NCBI RefSeq assembly: GCF_000327385.1 | Contig: NW_008709614.1 | Span: 310,001 to 374,000 of the forward strand | Direction: 5' to 3' | Source: Lottia gigantea | Lineage: Eukaryota > Mollusca > Gastropoda > Lottiidae | Length of the DNA: 64,000 nt | In this document: positions 48,633 through 61,447 of the stretch, piece by piece | Numbering within the stretch: the stretch's first letter is position 1 | Layout of the letters: every line of letters begins with the position of its first letter | Position numbers and translations under genes: made by a program | The notes under the pieces: model-generated | What the model was told of the DNA's origin: nothing | The model's database searches: none | What the model saw: the letters and a program-made list of their open reading frames with translations, nothing else

Positions 48633-48812
48633 TGACATGAAGATAACTACAAAAATATTTCATCATCGTGTCCTTTCAGGTGATATTTCAGGGTATGTAT
48701 TGAAACGATGGGTCATGTTGGATCTTGTGTTTGGTGACCCATGAAACTCTTATAGCATACTGAAAGGACACGATGATGAAATATTTTTGTAGTTATCTTC
48801 ATGTCAATAGAA
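48621..48812. repeat. Inverted duplication of the right Polinton/host junction
   Basis: The last ~12 bp of the element plus ~46 bp of flank (48621-48679) reappear as an inverted copy at ~48753-48812, with ~75 bp of flank between. The flank (TTTCATCATCGTGTCCTTTC and onward) then restarts as a direct copy at ~48838-48955 and continues into unique DNA. Confidence 0.85.
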
Positions 48813-48955
48813 CATATAAAAACATATATAGAAAAAAATATTTCATCATCGTGTCCTTTCAGGTGATATTTCAGGGTATGTATTGAAACGATGGGTCATG
48901 TTGGATCTTGTGTTTGGTGACCCATGAAACTCTTATAGCATACTGTGAGGCCTTC

Positions 48956-49297
48956 AAATCATACAAACATCCTTACAATTCTGGCCAAAACTATCATGAA
49001 GATGAGCAAGGATTTTTATGCACATTTGGGCATAATGCAGTCCAATCTATTTTTTTTGAGAACTAAGAATATAAGTCTATCTTAGAAAATCCAAATTCTT
49101 ATTTATTTTACCCTAGGCTCGTGTTTAGAGGAATCATTTTCCAATGTGCGCAACCATCTTTGCTGGAATGGTTTGTTTATTTATGACTGAAATTCACATC
49201 AATTACGCTATTATACGTTATTAAAAAAAAACATTTTAGTCCACTAAAAAGAGAGTATTGTGTCTAGTTGCCATTTATATTGTTGTTGCCTTTTATA
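48956..49297. other. Spacer between the Polinton flank and SLC37A3
   Basis: Plus-strand 48915-49065 reads open as THETLIAYCEAFKSYKHPYN then HEDEQGFLCTFGHNAVQS, a fragment I cannot identify. The remainder is AT-rich and should contain the 3' UTR of the minus-strand SLC37A3 gene; no clear polyadenylation site was chosen. Confidence 0.4.
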
Positions 49298-52200
49298 TTA
49301 TTCAATGTGCCTATTTGTTGTAGAATCATCTTCTATATTTCTTCTATCAGCAAATGTTTCTATTTTTAAGCCAGTAAACCATGAATATCTATATTTAGAA
49401 TATATATCTTTCACTTCATTTATAAATATAGGTAGAACACATAATGCTGTGAGAGCAATCTGAAATAACATAGATCATTGATAAAGTAATATTGAACATA
49501 ACTATCACATAGAGTTTAAACCATTTACAATTTAATAATTCATTATTCTATCTGATTACTAATTACAAACATTATTTCCACTTTATTTTAATACAGAGGA
49601 CATGTTTCTTAACTTTTAATGTCCTTCATCCTCGCAAAATAGTTCACAACTAAAAAAATAAAATCGATTGACACTTACAGCTATCATAAATAATACAAAA
49701 ACAGATTTCCACCCTTGACTTTTCTGTATAACAGGTACTAATATCTAAATTAAAAAAAATATATATATAAGATAGAAAACTGTTTAAAACCCTCTAGTAC
49801 CCCCTGAGGTTTTTGCTGCTACCCCCTATTGACACAAGAATCTTTGACTGAGTTAGAAGAAAGGGAACCAAGGGTCTAAACGACTGTAGCCAGCATGCAA
49901 AAAATAACTTTATACGAAGTTATTAGGTTTGTAAAATTGATTTGTGGAAGATGATCATATTTGAGCTCACCTGACCAATAGCAGCACCAGCACTACCTGT
50001 TCCATCAACTATACCAGTTACAGTAGCTAATGCTTTACTATTATCTTTTATTGGGCCTTGCTGTCCTAAAACAATTAAAACTATTCATTGTCATCATAGC
50101 TCAATCATTTAAAGATTCAAATAGGAATTATATATAATTTAGGCCTTATATCAACAATTAGAATGTAAAAACGTCATATACCTTATCTTCGAATAATAAT
50201 GACTTAACAATGTGTGATGTCACTTGATAACGTTAGCTTTACCAGTCACTCATCATGTTATTTTGTAGCCATGAGAATGGCTGCTACTGTTGAATGGTTA
50301 ACATGGACTATTCATTAAGATATATTCTCTAGAATGAATTCAGTTACCTAAATCTGCAGATATAGCAGCACTGATCAAATTTGCTACACCTCCAACAAAA
50401 AATCCTGTAACTGCCATTAACACAGCATTAATAGTATAACCTCCAGTAAAATCTACAATGTATTACAAATTAACTTGTGTAAGAATAGCTTTAGATTATA
50501 TAGAATGTATGTGTGCAGGAATTACACAAATTATTCTTTCAGTCTTAACCACAGAGAATTAATTTGACAAATATTGACACGGCTATATCAAGTAACATTG
50601 GAAAATGGAAGAAATAAGGAAAGCAGGCAATATATCTTGATTTTCATGTAATGTTATCACCAAGAACCTGGATGTGAGTGTTTGAGACTAGATTCTTTAT
50701 CATGAGCCACAATGGTTCTCAGATGAGGTTTTAGAGCATTTTTTGAAAACAAAAAAATCTGTAGTGTGTTGATAATGCAAAGAGAGCTGTTACAGTATAC
50801 AATATATGTTTGTAAAAGAAATCTGACTCTACTCTAGCAAGATGTATATTATATGTCAACAACAACCTATCAATGCTCTCAATACAATATAACTGTAAAT
50901 AGACTATTAAGCATTCATGTTAAATATTGTTACCTGTAAGAAAAATAAGACCTGTTTTACAAAAGTTTTTTCATGATTCAACAGCCATAACTCAATATCA
51001 AAGAATGTCAAAGAAAGACTACATATTTTGTTTCAAGTGCATATTTCTAAGACATCACAATGGGTTTACATATACATTTGTATATATTGTACAAGTGACA
51101 ATATAGTAAAGATCTTGGGCAACTTCCTGTTAAGGATAAGTGGGACCATGGAACCAAAGTTCTTATTATTAAGACAATTTTAACATGAAAACAAATATTT
51201 TAAGAGTAAACATACTTCCATATATAAATAAAGCAGGTACAGATAATATTAACATAGGAATAACAACGACTGCTCTTCTTCCTGTCAAATCCTAAAAATA
51301 TAATATTAACATATTAACATCTAGATCACCATATTTTATGCTGCACAGGTGAGTCCTTGCTACAGCAATAGGAAATTCATGTTATTTTAGATTAACAACC
51401 CCCAACATTAACAATGTTTCAATTCAACCAATTAGCAATATTCTCATTAGAGCAATACCTTATTAAGGAATATTGAGTTGCTGTACCATTAGCTAGAGAA
51501 AACAGATTGGAATTGTGAAGTTGATCTACTTTATGTTATTCACTATGATTATTTAAGTAATACTGATTAAGTAGTTCATTTGAAATGTGTTTCAATTAAA
51601 GATACTCAAAAATACAAAACAATCCTATGCCATACAAGTCCAGAAATATATATAATAAGCAGTAAAATTTGAAGTTAACTGAACTGTAGACATATATGAA
51701 GACAAGTTGGTTACTTACAGAAATAAAGCCGGCTATTGTTCCCCCTACAAAACAATGTAACTGTATTATGATCTCAATTAATTATAAAGAATTTACATCC
51801 TATTTTCTGCACCTGATTGAGCTATTGAATATGTTCAATACCATGCAAAACACAATAACATCAGCAACATATTCTGTTTTGATTTCCGACTGTCTTGGGC
51901 TAAACTAGGAACTTTTTCTAGCCCTTCTGACCTTGGTTAATTTTTATAGACCAGATAATTTTATAAAAACTCAAACAAGACCTTATACACTAAGGCTACG
52001 TGTACCGTATGATAGGTAAACTAACTCAACTTTTAAATTATAAAACTTTTACTGACCTATTATTCCCCCAACATCATACCATATAGAAATAGCATCAGAC
52101 TGGGATTCTGCCATATGATGAGCATTAGATAAATAATATGGTAACCAGAAGAAAAAGGAATAATTCACAAGTTTTAAAAAAGCATAGGCTAATGAATACT

Positions 52201-55200
52201 GAAAAAGAAATGTTGATTATATATTCAAAAAAGACAATATCAACGAATGAAATTCTAACTAAAATAATACAAGGGCCGTTAGGTTACAGCACTGAAGCAG
52301 TGCGTTGCATTCTGAGAGTTTATAAAATTACGACAGTTTCTATCATACAACTCTAGCTTCTTCATAGCATTTCCTTTCATTGAATAACCTTTGTATAACA
52401 ATGTTATATACCCCTTATGTTTCTTTTAAAACCTTTCACTGATCAATGATACAATTCTAACACATTTTTAAATTATTTTTTGTAAAAATTAAAAAGTACA
52501 TTTTTAGAATTGATTTTTTTTTGTGTGGATTAGATCAGTCTCTTCTATATTTAGAATTTTTGAAAAGTAGGAATCCATGTTCCAAACAATTAATAATATT
52601 CCTGGCACTCGGCTTGTGTTATAGTCATATTCGCAATATTCGAATGGCTATAAAAACGGCACCTTGTGTTAGATTTCATCAAGGGCTATGGCTTTTTGTC
52701 AGACCACTAGTCACCAAAGGTCAAGGTTACAAGATATGAGCCTTAAGAGTTTTGAAAATAACTGTTTTTGGAAGCCTATTTGACCGGAAGTAGGTGTCAG
52801 ACATCAAAGATCAAAGTATAAATTGACATTATAGATCAATGACCTTTGACCTTGAAAAGTTAAAGGTCATCCATGTTACAGGTCAAAAATGCAAATCTAG
52901 TAAAATATAAAACCTGTTCCTTTTATTAAAGTAAAAAGCCCAGACAGATTTACCTTTAACACATATTGGCCAAACTAGTTACCTATTAACCTGCAAAATA
53001 TTATAGGTCAAAATTGCGCTTTTTAAAATTTGAAAATTTTGAACTGAACTCTTAAGGCTCATATCTTGTAACCTTGACCTTTGTTATATACCATTGGAAA
53101 GGAGAGATAGCCCATAGTAAAGATATATGAGAAATTTTGTCATATGTAAATTAGGTCACGTGATACAGCTCTTTAAATTTAAAAATCGCTATTTTCAAAT
53201 GGCTGTAAAACCCGGAAGTTTACATTGCACAGCACAACCGAAGACACCATCGGATAGATCTCGTCAGGGGTAATAGGTGTTGTGCGCGTCATAAGGTCAC
53301 CAAAGGTCAAGGTAACGAATTATGGGCCTTAAAACATATTGCATTCACTGGATAAATATGACCGGAAATATGAGAAAAGCAAAAGCAAAATTCAAAAATC
53401 GGCTTCCTGAGAATTGTTTGCAATCGATTAAAGATAACATAAACATCAACATCACACACATCCGATTACCCCCTAAGGCCCAATTTCCCGTTTTACAAAA
53501 GTTAGTCATATCAATATGGCCGTTGACGTGTTACTTCCGGGTCGGATTTTTTGAATATTATATCTCTACATGGGCAATTCTAGCTTATTGAAATTTTCAG
53601 CGAATAACGTCAAAACTGGAAGTGATATCGAAAATATGAAAATTTATTTTACTTCGCAATCAAAATGACTATCTACCTGTAAATTTTCAGATTGATCGAA
53701 ATTAAATTGTAAAAGTTAAAAAATACTCAAATTTTGAAAATCAAAAAGTCAGTGACAAAAGTCAAAATTCTGAAATTCTTGAATTGCTAATCTGTAGAAC
53801 TCAGTTCAAAGCAGTTAACTTAAAAAGTCAGATCGAAATTAGAGCCGTTAATTAGAAAAAAAGAAAAAAAAACATTTTCGTACGATGTCATTTCCCGTTG
53901 AAAAAATGTGCATCAAATTATATTCATATTATTTAGTTTCATGAGTTTTACAAGGAAATCGAAAATGTGGTAACATTTGCAAAACAAAGCAGTGCGTTCG
54001 ATAGAAATGAACACAAATAACACCACAATTTACAATTTCTATATTCTATATATTATTGTCACATTGATTTAATAAAAAAGCCTGATGATCTCTTTGGAGT
54101 GAAAGTTCTAGCTTTATATTTTGTGTGTTCTTGAATGCATTAATTTTGATATATATATCGATACACTAAACAATACTCATTTAACGATATGATTTATTTT
54201 GATAGTAATCCAGATTCATTTATTAGATAAGGAAAGATAAAAATATTCAAAATTAGTAATATTATAACAATTTTGTCACCTTTTCAAATAACACTAAGAA
54301 TTTATAATGCTTGACATATCAAACTTACTAAAATAACACCCAGTATTCATAATGCTTGACATATCAAACTTACTAAAATAACACCCAGTATTCATAATGC
54401 TTGACATATCAAACTTACTAAAATAACACCCAGTATTCATAATGCTTGACATAGTAAACTTACTAAAATAACACCCAGTATTCATAATGCTTGACATATC
54501 AAACTTACTAAAATAACACCCAGTATTCATAATGCTTGACATATCAAACTTACTAAAATAACACCCAGTATTCATTATGGTTGACATATTAAACTTACTA
54601 AAATAACTCCAGGTAACAACAATGCTTGACATAAACTTAAAGCTCTGGGCTCAATTTGTATGACAATTTCTTCTTCTTCCTTATTTAACTCTTCTTCTTC
54701 AATCAGGGGAGCTAATTCAATAAAAACAATTATAAGTTAACTTTCTTATCCAGATACACACTGCATTGTACTACACAAATACGTAAAAGAGTGTTAGGTG
54801 AGTGGTAGGTTTGTGATACTAATCAATGCCACAAAATTTTCTGAAGATATGTCTATATATTCTTGAGTGTTTACAAAAAAAAAGAACATTTAAGATAATA
54901 TCAAAAATATGTACTCCACATTGAATATATGAAAATCAGATTGTTGAAGTATCCTATGAAAGAACTTGTGCAACTTGAAATTACACAGAAAATATATTTA
55001 CCACTGATTTCATCTGTTTCTACACTTCTATCATTACTTGATATTGTTTCATTGACTATAATTGTTGATTTTACTAACTTTCCTTCCCTGTTATACCTTA
55101 ATCCTACAGAATAATCAACAGAACATATCATTAGTGGTATAGCATTATCAAAAACAGACAATACCAAACTTTAAGCTTGCCATCTCATGTTCCTATGTTG

Positions 55201-58200
55201 AGATAGCGCCTTCAAATTTTAAAGGCCAGTGGCATATTCAAACGGTAAATTTTTGGCCATTTTGGCACTCGTACGCATTGTAAACAGGCCAGAGTTCTTC
55301 TGACAGCAATGTCCAATGGACAGTGTGTATGGTGTGCCATAGAATAAGATATATAAATAATCTTACCAACTTCTGATGGAGTACTAACTAAACCAAAAAA
55401 TATCACAATGCCACCACCAAATAATACACTACATGTTAATAGGAAGGCATACTAAAATACATACATTGGTTTATATCAGAATTTTCACAAATTCAAACTG
55501 TCAATGACGAAGTCACAAACTAACGGCATGTGCCCTAAATTGATGTTAAGTTTCATTAAACTGGTTAATACTGCTTAAAATGATGTTTTGAGATTTAGCC
55601 TTATCACATTTGTAATTGAATGATCCAAATTATACAACACAAGACTTAATGGCATTCAATATTCAATAGTGCCTTCAGGCCTAGAATATGAACATGAACT
55701 AAAAGGACATAATAGAGTGAGTTGACAGTTTATATAAGTTTAAATTCAGAAGTAATAAACTTGTGTGTGCTATCTACATTATGTTTGTCAATATCATGTA
55801 CCTACATCAAAACCATAATCTAATACAGATGATACCATCAATGATCCTATTATATTACCAACAGATGCACAGGCACTCCATAATCCTAAAACCAGACCTC
55901 GACTATAATACAAATATAATAATAAAGATAGCGCTGGACATCGAAATATGTCCACAATTGTAATTGCAGTCATGTCGTCCGTGAGGTTGACAAGAGCTAT
56001 CAGTAAATGAAACATTCTCAGAGTATATAATATCCCAGCCTTTTTCTTTTTTTATGAATTTAAATAGGGTTCATCCTTAGGTGATGACAAACAATTTCAC
56101 TAAGTTTCGTCTATATCGTTCTATTGTCTTAGGCAATAAAACCCTGGCTCTTTCGTATGAAGAAATGTTGGTGTGTATGGAAAACTGAGCGTGACGTGAT
56201 TGTGGATAAATAAACATTTTACATGTTCCATTCCCTTTATAGATTGTTATAAACAAGTTCCTACCTAGATTTACCAAACCAATATCCCATAACAGCTACA
56301 ACAGTTGGCCAACCAGTAGATTGTAATAAACCATTTATAATCCATAATAAAACATAAACATATTTATTATAAAACTCTACCCATTCTAATACACATCCAA
56401 ATATAAATACCTAAAACAATATTAATTAGCAATAAGTAATGCAATGTTTGAAGTTGTGAAGAACAAGAAAGACTCCTTCCAATCTAAAATAAGTTGTTCT
56501 TTTGCCATCTTGTGAAGATAGGTGATTTCTGAACACAACCAACAATGGACCAAATTTGTTGATAGTTTAGGTTTGAATACTCAGAACAGAATGCCATCAC
56601 CATCCACTGCCATTTTTTGCACAAGTGATTTTTCTTGCAGAGCAGTCAACAGATTAAAACATCCATGATAACTTACTATGACAGCTGTTGAACACATTCC
56701 AAAACATAAAATCTTTCTCATATCAAATCTGAAATTGCACCACAACAGATTTAATAAAGGTATGACATGTAACCATTTTACATGTATACATCATAGATCT
56801 GAGTCCTTAAAAGATCAGGTCACAGTTAAGTTAAGAAACAGTTGGTCAACAAGATCTTTAATATGTTGGTATACAATACTATCTATGTTTGGCTATTTTG
56901 TGGGCATTATAATGTACTAGAGTTAGAGATAAAAATGTATAAATACCTGTCTCCAACCATTCCACTTATGTATAAACCCTAAAAACGCACAAAAGAGTGG
57001 AATACAATCATTACAAAGATAGTGGAGAACAGCCATATACGACCACCACGGCATGCAGATGGTAAAAACGAAACATCCATTTTAAGTTTCATCAAAATCG
57101 GTTGAAAACTAAGAGAGTAATAGCATATTCAAGATTTTGGTGCAAGGGCAATAACTCTGCTTCTAACAGTCGAAAATAGCTCAAATTCGAACTTGATCTT
57201 CGTTTTATGAATATGTATACACATACCGAATTTTAGAGCGTTTATAAGCAAATGTTGATGGACGGATGGACGGACAGGGGTGCCGACAATATACGTCCAC
57301 ATAGAGAAAAATGTGCTTAAGAAAATGGTTGCATCTGATTAGAGCAACTGGACTGTTATCCAATGAAAATTCTTCTAAATAATACTTCATATAATTCAAA
57401 ATTTATGAGAAATAAATCAAATTAGTCATTGATGCTGGGTTCAATTCAAATTGTAAAATTTGGTTTAGCAATTTTAGTCTTGGTTAAATTTTGTGTCTCA
57501 TTTTTGTTGAAATAGCTCATCTGCTAACATTCAGCATAAGAAACAGCGCTTAACTGCTGGTATATGCAATATATACAAACTCTGTACAAACTTACTACTG
57601 CATAGGAGGTAAGAAAGGTGGCATCCAACACTCCCAGAAATAATTCAGCATCTTTTCCATTATCAAATAACTTATGTTTATTCCATGTCTAAAATAATGT
57701 AAATAAATAAATCAAAAGTTTCAGTAAATGTCATGGCTACCACTGACTCAAATCAGACTAATAGATTATGTTTTCTTCAGTGTCACTATTTCAGCCTCTG
57801 GACAGCTATTTGGACAGGTGTCAGCTGGTGTAGACAGAAAAATAGGCATTGTTAAATGGGGCCATTCCGCCTCTCCCCCAGGTGCAGAGGGTTTTAAATA
57901 TATTTAGATACCTTGGATCTGCAAAACCCAGGTATATGTTTTTGTAGTTCAGTCTTACCATGATTTTCTCCCTATGCCATTTATGTCATGTCTCCGGTTC
58001 CATCAAAGTTTATTTTGGAAAATCTGATCTAGCATCGGCCATTTAAAACTGCGTGTGCAGCCAAAAGTACAAAATGAAAGTCACAGTGATGCCCAACACT
58101 AATTTACAATCATCTTAAAGGTAATTCAATATTATGTTTGAGAAAACGAATCTTTGGCAGTGTGGAAAATCCCCATTTAATAGGGTCTTTTTCTTCTGAC

Positions 58201-59374
58201 TCTACTCCTTTTTTTGGACTATATTAATATATGACACATTTCTCCATCAAATTCTGCAATATATTTTATCTTACCTGATTAGGTAATGTTTCATTGACAG
58301 TAGAATTAGAAAAACTTGGTGTCCATTCATCAGATATGGTGGTTTTTACATTACTAAATGTTTTTCTTGAAGCATGGAAGAATGCATAACTGAAACAAAA
58401 GATAATATTTTCTTTACAAACAGATAGAGCTCAATATCAGGTACCAATGCACTTTTCAGTGTTGCATTCACCTGTTTTTATCAATGAGAAGTAACAATAG
58501 TCATCATGTATGAGTAATTGGGTGTAGATTTTGTTAAGATCCAAAGTCTGTCTTTGGTGACAGCAGAAATTCAAAAACAAGCTGCTACAACATATATAAT
58601 CGAATCTAGAATTGTAATATCAGCAATAAGAGTCCAAGGTTCATGAAAAATGTACTACCAAGTGGTTTAGTCTTTTAAAGTAATAAACCATAACTTGGAT
58701 TCAGAAATCTTCATCTTCTACATGTTTGGCCTCATTCATGTCCATAGTGACCTTTAATAATTTAATAGAGATCTAGTAACATTTCTCTCAGAGATGGTTA
58801 GCTGATCAAACAGAATCCATTGTATTTAAGAATATATATTTAGATAAAATAAGTATAATACTGATACAATTCTAAGGAAAAGGTGTTTTATTTATTTTTT
58901 TTGGTAAAATACAGCAGCTTGCTCAGGTTTATACAATCTCATAACATACATACCGTACCTCACAGCTCAGAGCTGAACTCAGTCAAGACATGTTACTTGA
59001 CAAAGCTTAAATTCCAAAACTGACCAACAACTATGCAGGGACCCATCTTTAAAATTATTGTGTAATTGTGATATACTATCATATCTTTGACTGGACTTTA
59101 TATCTTCGATTTTAAATGTGTGACTTTTGTATATAGGATAATTACAGTCATAACAGTTACTATAGGGAGCATAACCAAACTTTAATCATGTCATTATGTC
59201 ATCACATTATGAGCCCATGCTTAATTTTTGTCATTGCAACTATTGCAAGTCGAACACTGACTGATAATGAATAGATCCGAGTAGCCTACGGCTTCAGATA
59301 GCATGACCCATTCCATCAACTCACCTGACAAAAGTCAAAATAAAAACAAACGGATGATAAAATGTAACCGACAT
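49298..59374 (-). CDS. SLC37A3: SLC37A3-like sugar-phosphate transporter, seventeen exons
   Basis: Major-facilitator protein of the SLC37 family (ER/lysosome sugar-phosphate exchanger group). Exons: 59374-59325, 58389-58275, 57688-57596, 56978-56947, 56728-56677, 56410-56265, 55902-55806, 55451-55367, 55103-55002, 54711-54599, 52198-52057, 51744-51719, 51291-51216, 50452-50348, 50065-49971, 49744-49679, 49459-49298. They total 1557 nt, 518 aa (human SLC37A3 is 494) with every phase agreeing. Landmarks: HASRKTFSNVK in the first loop, LFLGVLDATFLTSYAV, STGWPTVVAVMGYWFGKSRG, LGLWSACASVGNIIGSL, FLKLVNYSFFFWLPYYLSN, TGFFVGGVANLISAAISADL and DGTGSAGAAIGQ. The ACASVGN sequence points to SLC37A3 rather than A1, A2 or A4. 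An acidic linker (EEEELNKEEEE) lies in the central cytosolic loop. The gene looks intact, but see the splice-site minisatellite after exon 10. Confidence 0.92.
52650..53590. mobile_element. Foldback repeat region in SLC37A3 intron 10
   Basis: A perfect 35-bp inverted repeat, 52715-52749 versus 53049-53083 (CAAAGGTCAAGGTTACAAGA then TATGAGCCTTAAGAG). A third, diverged forward copy of the arm is at ~53294-53330. Several CCGGAAGT motifs occur through 53600. No coding capacity. A composite or nested non-autonomous DNA element is likely. Confidence 0.65.
54293..54600 (-). repeat. 45-bp minisatellite derived from the SLC37A3 exon 10 / intron 10 junction
   Basis: About seven 45-bp units. Read on the minus strand, each unit has TGTCAAGCATTATGAATACT then GGTGTTATTTTAGTAAGTTT, a diverged copy of the last ~35 nt of exon 10 and its donor (TTTTA|GTAAGT, exon end at 54599). 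Each unit therefore contains another GTAAGT. The 45-bp period keeps one frame open (54294-54632), but it is not the transporter frame; in that frame a stop occurs in the first unit. Confidence 0.9.
57010..57310 (+). repeat. Diverged single-unit copy of the ~160-bp array family (SLC37A3 intron 3)
   Basis: Contains TTTCATCAAAATCGGTTGAA, AAGGGCAATAACTC, TCGAACTTGATC and the tail GACGGATGGACGGACAGGGG then CAATATACGTCCACAT. These are the shared unit and right-end signatures of the elements at 21586, 33541 and 35440, here with about one unit. Confidence 0.65.
57790..58215. mobile_element. Foldback/MITE-like element, copy 2 (SLC37A3 intron 2)
   Basis: Left arm near 57793-57865 (GCCTCTGGACAGCTATTTGG then GTGTAGACAGAAAAATAG) and inverted right arm near 58155-58215 (TTTAATAGGGTCTTTTTCTT then CTGACTCTACTCC). 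The interior shares GGATCTGCAAAACCCAGGTA with copy 1 at 32290-33165 (inverted there). No coding capacity. Confidence 0.6.
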
Positions 59375-61397
59375 TATGAATAACTAAAATCAAGCTAAAA
59401 TATGATATTTCATCGTTAAAACTAACTTAAAACAGTAAACAAGACAAAATAGTTTCTTGTTTTTCTATGGACAGCTAAATCCACCTTATAATGCAGAAGA
59501 TTTAATCATGGGAGTTAATTCATAAAATCTGAGACGTCAGACTATTACTACTCTACTTTATTGCCTGACGAACCAACGAAATGCCGGAATTAACCAATGC
59601 CCTGTGATAAATAAAGGATAATTTAACTTTTTTGAGCGTCGATTAAAGAAGAAAACCTAGGTATAAAACATGTTATCTCTAAAAAGAATCAGAATGCACC
59701 AAATCAATTCAATTTTTCGAATATTTTCTTGTGAGCACTCTCTCGGACACTTCATGAGAGACTTGCGATTATAACCCCTCAACAGAGTTGCCGCATTTTG
59801 AACGCAGACTAGATAGTTTGCCCCCCATTTAGTCAGTCTGCCCCGATTTGTACCCCCAGTCTCGAGTGCCGGTGCCACCACTAGGAGCCTGTAGACAGTA
59901 ACTGTATTATAGTAGATACATTGAACACAGCTCCCCTTCTCACTTCAAGCATAGAGAGAAACAAAAGATTTATGGTTTATGAGATTTTATTGTAGGATGA
60001 GTAAATCTACATACTTCTAATCTAAATAAATTTCACAACATATTTTGACACAAAAACATTTTAATCTGCACCAAGTTTTAATATTCACTGCTATTAAATG
60101 TGACAAATCTAGAAGATATATGAGTGCTATAAAACATCCCAAAATGTCATATATTTAACTCCTCAAAATTTGTCGAACCAATCTTTACATAGTATACTCA
60201 ACTTCATCCATCATCTTGTCAGATCTCTACCCAAATTCAACGAAGCGTGTCAAAGGAAATACCGTTACATATCAGTGGGCTATTTGGTATATACCTGTTA
60301 ACTTAAAAATAAGGATTGGTATTAGCTTACTCTTCGGAATTACAAATTTTCGGATATTTATTTTATTCACACCATGAGGTAGGTCTTTCTATCTGGTTCA
60401 TTTTCAGAAATCAACCTATTCTGACCTATTTAAACCATCTTAAATCTAGTTTGTTGACAGTAAACATGTTTGACAGCATCGGACATCTTTACGCGTGTCT
60501 GAACTGCTAGACTACATGAAATTCGTGGAGACATTTCTGATCTATTGTAACCATTTGTATTCATTGTATTCAAGTCAATACTGTATAGCATAGTCAAATC
60601 AAAAAAAGGAAATGAAAACAGATTCCATCTATCACTCTATTAGATGGAATCATAAAACTCATTACATGAATCTAGTCACCTTAGTATTTCACCCGTATCC
60701 GTAGTATTTTTAGAATTGAATTCTATTCAACGAAAGGATACCAGACCATTATTGACAAGATATGGTTGCCTCAAATATTCACCTACGCCAATTTCAGTTT
60801 AAGAAATATATCTATTTGTTCTGATGTCATGAAAACTTATTTTTGAAGAAAAATCCAACAATATAGGCCTACAAGTTATGACAAGAGAAACCCACTTTTG
60901 ATATTTCGAAAACAAATGTAGTTCCCATTTGGATTAAGACGGCTGATTTAGATAATGTCAAAGGAGTTCTGGAACAAAAAAAGCGCACCCCGCCACACCT
61001 CCCACCACTCTTATCTAGTTGAGCCACTGACGTTTTGTTTATTATATCACGAAATAGCCATCAATTGTCTTAGACAATGTTACATATAAACAGTTTATAG
61101 CGAGTGATTCATAATATATACTGATGAAAAATAACACCTTCGATAATAAAACTTGAAAGTTAAACTTGTTGATATACAGAAATAATAAAGAATATCAAAC
61201 TAAACCGTGTAAAAAGTAGAAAATTCATATTGTTACGGTATAGACCAAAAGCAAAAAATAGTAACCATTGAAAGATTGATCGAACATGAAGACACTGACA
61301 GGTAAAAGATAAATAATAAAAATAAATGAGAGATGTGTTTTGAATGAAAAGTATGATGTACTGAGGCCGTGTCATTTTTCTTTTTTTTGGGGGGGGG
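59375..61397. other. Intergenic DNA upstream of SLC37A3
   Basis: The first few hundred bases should contain the SLC37A3 promoter and 5' UTR; no TATA box stands out. Beyond that no gene, RNA or element was recognised. Open frames (59657-59881, 60316-60510) are short and featureless. Confidence 0.5.
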
Positions 61398-61447
61398 NNN
61401 NNNNNNNNNNNNNNNNNNNNNNNNNNNNNNNNNNNNNNNNNNNNNNN
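61398..61447. other. Assembly gap, 50 N
   Basis: Run of exactly 50 N flanked on the left by a T-run then a G-run. A placeholder gap length is likely, so the true distance is unknown. Open frames crossing it are artefacts. Confidence 0.99.
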
